A stretch of DNA of 34,288 nucleotides from JBCCFW01 sp039029535 (lineage in GTDB: Bacteria; Acidobacteriota; JBCCFW01). The notes under the pieces were generated by a model. It saw nothing but the letters and a program-made list of their open reading frames with translations. It was not told where the DNA came from and ran no database searches. Positions 30,492 through 34,288 of the stretch are shown piece by piece. Position numbers and translations under genes: made by a program. Location of the stretch: the NCBI GenBank assembly GCA_039029535.1, contig JBCCFW010000073.1:1-34288 (forward strand), read 5' to 3'. Every line of letters begins with the position of its first letter. Within the stretch, counting starts at the first letter, position 1.

Positions 30492-33400
30492 ATGCACGGA
30501 CGTCTTCTCACGCCTTTCGTTCGTTTCGTCGATGGGGAGCGCCTGCTCCGCCTCGGCATCCTCGCCCCGCTCGCCCTGCTCCTCGCCTTCTCGGGTGCTG
30601 ATCGCGCCCATGCGCAGGGCCGGACCGACTACTACAACGTCGAGAGTCCACAGGTTCATCCGATCGAGCTGGCCGCCGTTCCCGAGATGGGCAACCCCAC
30701 CAGCACGAAGGACTTCCTTCTCGTCGTGAACACCCCCGACAACGCGCTGGAGATCTACGGGACCGACGGGAGCCTCCAGATCGCCAGTCAGTTCATCACG
30801 CGTGTCCGCACCGGGATCGAGCCGGTCTCCGTTCGCTGGATACCGCAGACCGGCCGCTTCTACGTCGCCAACTTCCTCGGTGACTCGATCACCTCCGGCG
30901 CTCTCGAGTGGAGTGGCAGCAAGGTGGAGGTCTCCGACATCCAGACCGTCGAGGTCATCGACGAGCCTCTCGACATGGTGTTCTTCGACGACCCGACGGG
31001 AACGCTCGACCTGCTCGTCGTCACCCACATGACCCTCGACACGCTCGGTCTCTACGACCCGTTGACCCTGGAAACCGTCGAGGGGCCCTACAGTGCGCCA
31101 CCTTCCGGAACGATGGACACCTGCCACGTCGAGGTCGATCCGGCGTGCGAGACCGATCCGATCTCGGGCCTTCCGGTCAATCCGCGCTTCCGCCGCTTCG
31201 TGCCTACCGGCACCAACGACGTCGACGGAGACGGGATGCTGACGCCGGCGGACGACATGAACGGCGACGGCGGCCTCGATCCGGACGACTTCACGCTCGC
31301 GATGGGAATCGACACCTTTGCCCTCAAGCAGCCGTGGACCGCCGCCGTGTCCTGCGATCGACTCTTCGTGCTGGGTCACCTGGGGGGCTCTCACCTCCCG
31401 CGCACCTCCATGAGCGGGGGCGACTTCCGCGGCTTCCGCTACGACACCGACCTTTGGTCTCAGGCGGCCAGTAGCTCCACCACGCTCCTCTCTGGGCCCG
31501 GCTCACCGATCGCCCAGAGCCAGGTCCGAGGCGGCTTCGGCTCGACCAATTGGAACATGCAGTTCGCGGGCGGCAGCCTGTACGCCGTCGGCGGCAACGC
31601 TCAGAACCGGCTCAACGGTGAGCTCGCCGTCGCGGCCGCTCCCACCGGTTTCGTCCAGAGCTCGCTCTACGTGCTCGCCAATCCCTGCGCCCTGGGCGTC
31701 GCACCTTCCATCCAGACCTTCGACCTCAACAGCAATTACACCTGCACCGGCGGCACTTGCACGCAAGGCAGCACGGTCGCACCGAATCAAGCGCTGGCGC
31801 AGCCGACCGATCTCGCCGTGCGCACCGTCGGCGGCGTCACGCAGGTCTTCGTCGCTGCGTTCGGCAGTGACCGCGTCGGCCGCATCGACATCGGCACCAA
31901 CAGCTACGTCCGCAACGTCGGCGCCGTCTGGCCTGCCAGCGGTCTTCCCATGGCGGGACCCCGTGGCCTCGCTCTTCACGAACCCTCGGCGTCCGGCTCC
32001 ATCGATCGACTCTTCGTCTTCAGCCGGCTGACCAACGCCATCAACGTGCTGGATCCGGACACGCTGACTCACCTCGAGTGGCCCGTGCTGCTTCAGAACG
32101 ACCCAACCCCTCACTACGTCAAGACCGGACGCTCCTTCCTGTACGACGCCCGCCTCTCGGGCAACGGCTTCGACTCCTGCGCGAGCTGCCACGTCGACGG
32201 CCGCACGGACGGCATCGCTTGGGACCTGAGCGGACCGGTCCCCAATCCGACGATCCCCCCTCAACTGCTCGTCGTGGACAATACTGACGTCAGCCCAACG
32301 GACATGAAGAACCCGAGCACCTTCTTCCCCAACAAGCGATTCATGGTCACGCAGTCGCTCCAGGGCCTGCTCAATCACGAGGTCCCTCCCATCGGTGACT
32401 ACACGACCAGCCCAACGGAGAGCCAGAGACTCGTGACCAATGCGCCCTATCACTGGAGAGGAGACCGCGACACCTTCCTCGACTTCAACGGCGCCTTCAT
32501 GAGCCTCTTGGGCGCGAGTAGCGAGCTCAGCTCGGCTCAGATGGATCAGTTCGAGGAGTTCATCAACTCGATCCACTATCCGCCCAACCCCAAGCAGGCG
32601 CGGGATCGCCGCTTCACTGGAGAGGCCAATCCTGCGCTCACCGATCCACCGTCGGCACTCGAAGGTCTGCGACTCTTCCACACGACCACCACCGTGCCCA
32701 TCGGCCCGCCCTCACTCCCGTCCTGTGCCCACTGCCATGCGCTTCCGGAGGGCAGCGACAACACGCTCACGCTCCCCGATGGCGCCACCGGCGCCCAGCC
32801 TCACCCCATCGGGATGCTCGGCAGCACCAATCCCGTCGAGAAGCCCTTGGAAGGCGCAGCGCTCAGGGGGCTCTTCCAGAAAGAGGCTCGCCGTGAAGTG
32901 AATGCCACGACGCCTCTCTTCACCGGACCGCTCACTGGCTTCGAGGGCCTCAGCCACGCCGGCTTGAGCGACTCCGGCCTGAGCAACGACCACACGCTCA
33001 ACGACTTCGTCATCAACGCCTTCCCCGGGCTGAATCCACGCAATGCCTCCGTCGCCCAGCTCCTTCACGAGTTCGACTTCGGCACGGGTCCCATCGTCGG
33101 CCGTACCTTCACCGTGAGCCGAGACGACGTCTTGGACTTCGTGGACGAGTGGGACCTGGCCGAAGCTCAGGCCGACGAGGCCAACGCGGGCTTGGCGGTC
33201 CAGGGCTTCTTCGCGGGCTACGGCTACGGCTTCTACTACGACCCCTCGAGCGATGCGACGAGCAGCACGGGTGAGCCGCTCCGCTATTGGCTCCAGTGGG
33301 ACTACCCCACGACCTTCCCGCTGACTCGCTCTCAAGTCATGGGCTTCCTCCGCGCGGACGAGGATCGACTGGTGGTGATCTCGACTCCTCTCGGCAGCGA

Positions 33401-34124
33401 GCGCCGGATCGCCAGCACGAAGGGGACGGCCCACCCCCTCAAGACGGGCCCCCTGCCCACCAACCTGAGCTTCGAGCCGATGGTCCCGAACACGGCCTAC
33501 GAGTGCGTCCCCTCCTTCACCGCCGGATGGCTCCCCGAGACCAACGTCATCCCGAACACGGCGCACACCATCCTGCTGTACCAGACTGGGCTCCTGTTCA
33601 GCGGTCCACTGCCGGGAGGCAACGCTCCTCATCACGTCGTTCCCCGACGCTTCCGCGTGGCGGGAGACGGCATCGTGCATGGTGCTCGTCTCCACCTCTT
33701 GACGCCCGACGATCAGCCCCCCAACCCGGGCTTGCCTCACGACGACCCGAACCAGGCGCCGATGGTCCATCTCGAGCTCCCCTTGCATGCCACCACCGAC
33801 CGGGCGCACGGCGTTCCGATCTGGGAGACCTCGGTCGAGATCGACCCGCTGTTCGTCTACCGCATGATGGCCGGACGTCCGACCTGGTCAGCCGGCTCGG
33901 GCGTGCCCTCCACGCTCATGGCGAGCATCGCCGATCTCGACTACCGCGTGCCGGGCGTGTCCCCCCACGTCCATCACGCTCAGCCCTCGAACGTGACGTT
34001 CACCACGTTCAACCCGTCGCTCTGGAACAGGCACTACGCCTGGATCGTCAACGGCGACGGTCAACGAGTCGACCTCGGCTGGGTGGGCGTCACCGCCGAG
34101 CCCGTCCCGGCCACTTGCCCTTGA
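30492..34124 (+). CDS. Large secreted propeller/dihaem cytochrome c protein
   Basis: 1210 residues from the ATG at 30492, with GGAGGGAG 4 nt upstream. A signal peptide (LGILAPLALLLAFSGADRAHA-Q) sends it to the periplasm or outside. The first half looks like a YVTN/YncE-type beta-propeller (FYVANFLGDSI, QVFVAAFGSDRVGRID, RLFVFSRLTNAINVLDPDTL). A calcium-binding EF-hand/dockerin-like insert is visible at about 243-265 (DVDGDG, then DMNGDG). The second half has two haem c sites, CASCH (563-567) and CAHCH (745-749). The text around them resembles dihaem cytochrome c peroxidase (MauG-like) proteins (LYDARLSGNGFDSCASC, then LRGLFQKEARR). The last 250 residues are beta-rich and unassigned. A role in electron transfer or peroxide reduction is likely; the donor is unknown. 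It appears to be a single-gene unit ending at a strong terminator. Confidence 0.88.
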   Translation: MHGRLLTPFVRFVDGERLLRLGILAPLALLLAFSGADRAHAQGRTDYYNVESPQVHPIELAAVPEMGNPTSTKDFLLVVNTPDNALEIYGTDGSLQIASQFITRVRTGIEPVSVRWIPQTGRFYVANFLGDSITSGALEWSGSKVEVSDIQTVEVIDEPLDMVFFDDPTGTLDLLVVTHMTLDTLGLYDPLTLETVEGPYSAPPSGTMDTCHVEVDPACETDPISGLPVNPRFRRFVPTGTNDVDGDGMLTPADDMNGDGGLDPDDFTLAMGIDTFALKQPWTAAVSCDRLFVLGHLGGSHLPRTSMSGGDFRGFRYDTDLWSQAASSSTTLLSGPGSPIAQSQVRGGFGSTNWNMQFAGGSLYAVGGNAQNRLNGELAVAAAPTGFVQSSLYVLANPCALGVAPSIQTFDLNSNYTCTGGTCTQGSTVAPNQALAQPTDLAVRTVGGVTQVFVAAFGSDRVGRIDIGTNSYVRNVGAVWPASGLPMAGPRGLALHEPSASGSIDRLFVFSRLTNAINVLDPDTLTHLEWPVLLQNDPTPHYVKTGRSFLYDARLSGNGFDSCASCHVDGRTDGIAWDLSGPVPNPTIPPQLLVVDNTDVSPTDMKNPSTFFPNKRFMVTQSLQGLLNHEVPPIGDYTTSPTESQRLVTNAPYHWRGDRDTFLDFNGAFMSLLGASSELSSAQMDQFEEFINSIHYPPNPKQARDRRFTGEANPALTDPPSALEGLRLFHTTTTVPIGPPSLPSCAHCHALPEGSDNTLTLPDGATGAQPHPIGMLGSTNPVEKPLEGAALRGLFQKEARREVNATTPLFTGPLTGFEGLSHAGLSDSGLSNDHTLNDFVINAFPGLNPRNASVAQLLHEFDFGTGPIVGRTFTVSRDDVLDFVDEWDLAEAQADEANAGLAVQGFFAGYGYGFYYDPSSDATSSTGEPLRYWLQWDYPTTFPLTRSQVMGFLRADEDRLVVISTPLGSERRIASTKGTAHPLKTGPLPTNLSFEPMVPNTAYECVPSFTAGWLPETNVIPNTAHTILLYQTGLLFSGPLPGGNAPHHVVPRRFRVAGDGIVHGARLHLLTPDDQPPNPGLPHDDPNQAPMVHLELPLHATTDRAHGVPIWETSVEIDPLFVYRMMAGRPTWSAGSGVPSTLMASIADLDYRVPGVSPHVHHAQPSNVTFTTFNPSLWNRHYAWIVNGDGQRVDLGWVGVTAEPVPATCP

Positions 34125-34172
34125 TGGGCGAACGCCCACGTGGGAGACGCGTGGGCCGCTGACTCCACCTCG

Positions 34173-34206
34173 ACGCCGCCGGAGCCTCGGCTCTGGCGGC
34201 GTTTTT
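34173..34206 (+). terminator. Rho-independent terminator
   Basis: The stem acgccgcc (34173-34180) pairs with ggcggcgt (34195-34202). An inner stem GAGCC/GGCTC has a TC loop, and a T5 tract runs at 34202-34206. It lies 49 bp after the cytochrome stop codon and is the only classical intrinsic terminator in the window. Confidence 0.9.
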
Positions 34207-34254
34207 CGTCTCGCCTGCTCGGCGGCGCGCTTCACGCCGAGGCCCGGTCGGCCG

Positions 34255-34288
34255 CCCCCCCCCCCCCCCCCCCCAAAGCCACCCCCCC
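34255..34288. other. Poly-C end, probable sequencing or assembly artefact
   Basis: A run of 20 C, then AAAGCCA and eight more C at the very end of the window. Nothing else in the sequence looks like this. It is typical of low-quality read ends at a contig edge, so genes should not be called across it. Confidence 0.7.

Noticed and set aside
1..34288. tRNA, rRNA, CRISPR arrays, insertion sequences and attachment sites
   Set aside because: None recognised. There are no repeated spacers, transposase genes or cloverleaf-like stretches.

Overview
The window is high-GC DNA packed with genes, many starting at GTG, and shows no tRNA, rRNA, CRISPR array or insertion sequence. The gene content suggests a large-genome Gram-negative bacterium. 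It includes a very long Hanks-kinase/AAA/TPR/GAF/sigma-54 fusion regulator, WD40 and LDL-receptor-type propellers, an IPTL-CTERM surface protein built of cysteine-rich repeats, PEGA domains, FGE-fold domains and a secreted dihaem cytochrome. Planctomycetota fits best and Myxococcota is the main alternative. This placement is inference from gene style, not from a marker gene.

Region 1 (1-8.4 kb) is regulatory. It holds the 3' part of a WD40 protein, a 5'-truncated remnant of a thrombospondin-type-3 repeat protein, and the 1726-residue regulator. A convergent gene for a secreted cysteine-rich protein follows, and its upstream region carries a textbook -24/-12 (sigma-54) promoter. The sigma-54 activator and a sigma-54 promoter are therefore immediate neighbours.

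Region 2 (8.6-14.8 kb) holds exported proteins and one ion channel. These are a 12-blade YWTD propeller protein, two secreted cysteine-containing proteins of unknown function, a voltage-gated K+ channel, and a two-gene minus-strand cassette whose products both end in short Cys/Gly-rich tails.

Region 3 (14.8-19.9 kb) looks like envelope acyl chemistry: a cPLA2/patatin-type lipase with a possible lipoprotein signal, an MBOAT O-acyltransferase and an SGNH/DltD-like partner. An IPTL-CTERM surface protein with its own sigma-70-like promoter follows.

Region 4 (20.0-30.4 kb) is the most striking part. It is one tightly coupled operon of nine genes, with gaps of at most 5 bp and several 1-4 bp overlaps. 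In order they encode a lipoprotein, an exported protein, a TM/TPR/PEGA-like protein, a TM protein with five PEGA-like domains and an FGE-fold domain, a 54-residue exported peptide, a MotA/TolQ/ExbB-type channel, an Hsp70-like actin-fold protein, and two vWA proteins. Both vWA proteins begin with the same FSLxFLDxxxCGxG membrane helix, which resembles the Asp-bearing helix of ExbD/TolR/MotB. I infer a proton-motive-force-driven envelope machine whose channel works on a pair of vWA subunits.

Region 5 (30.5-34.3 kb) holds a large secreted propeller/dihaem cytochrome, a clear rho-independent terminator, and a poly-C end that is probably a sequencing or assembly artefact.
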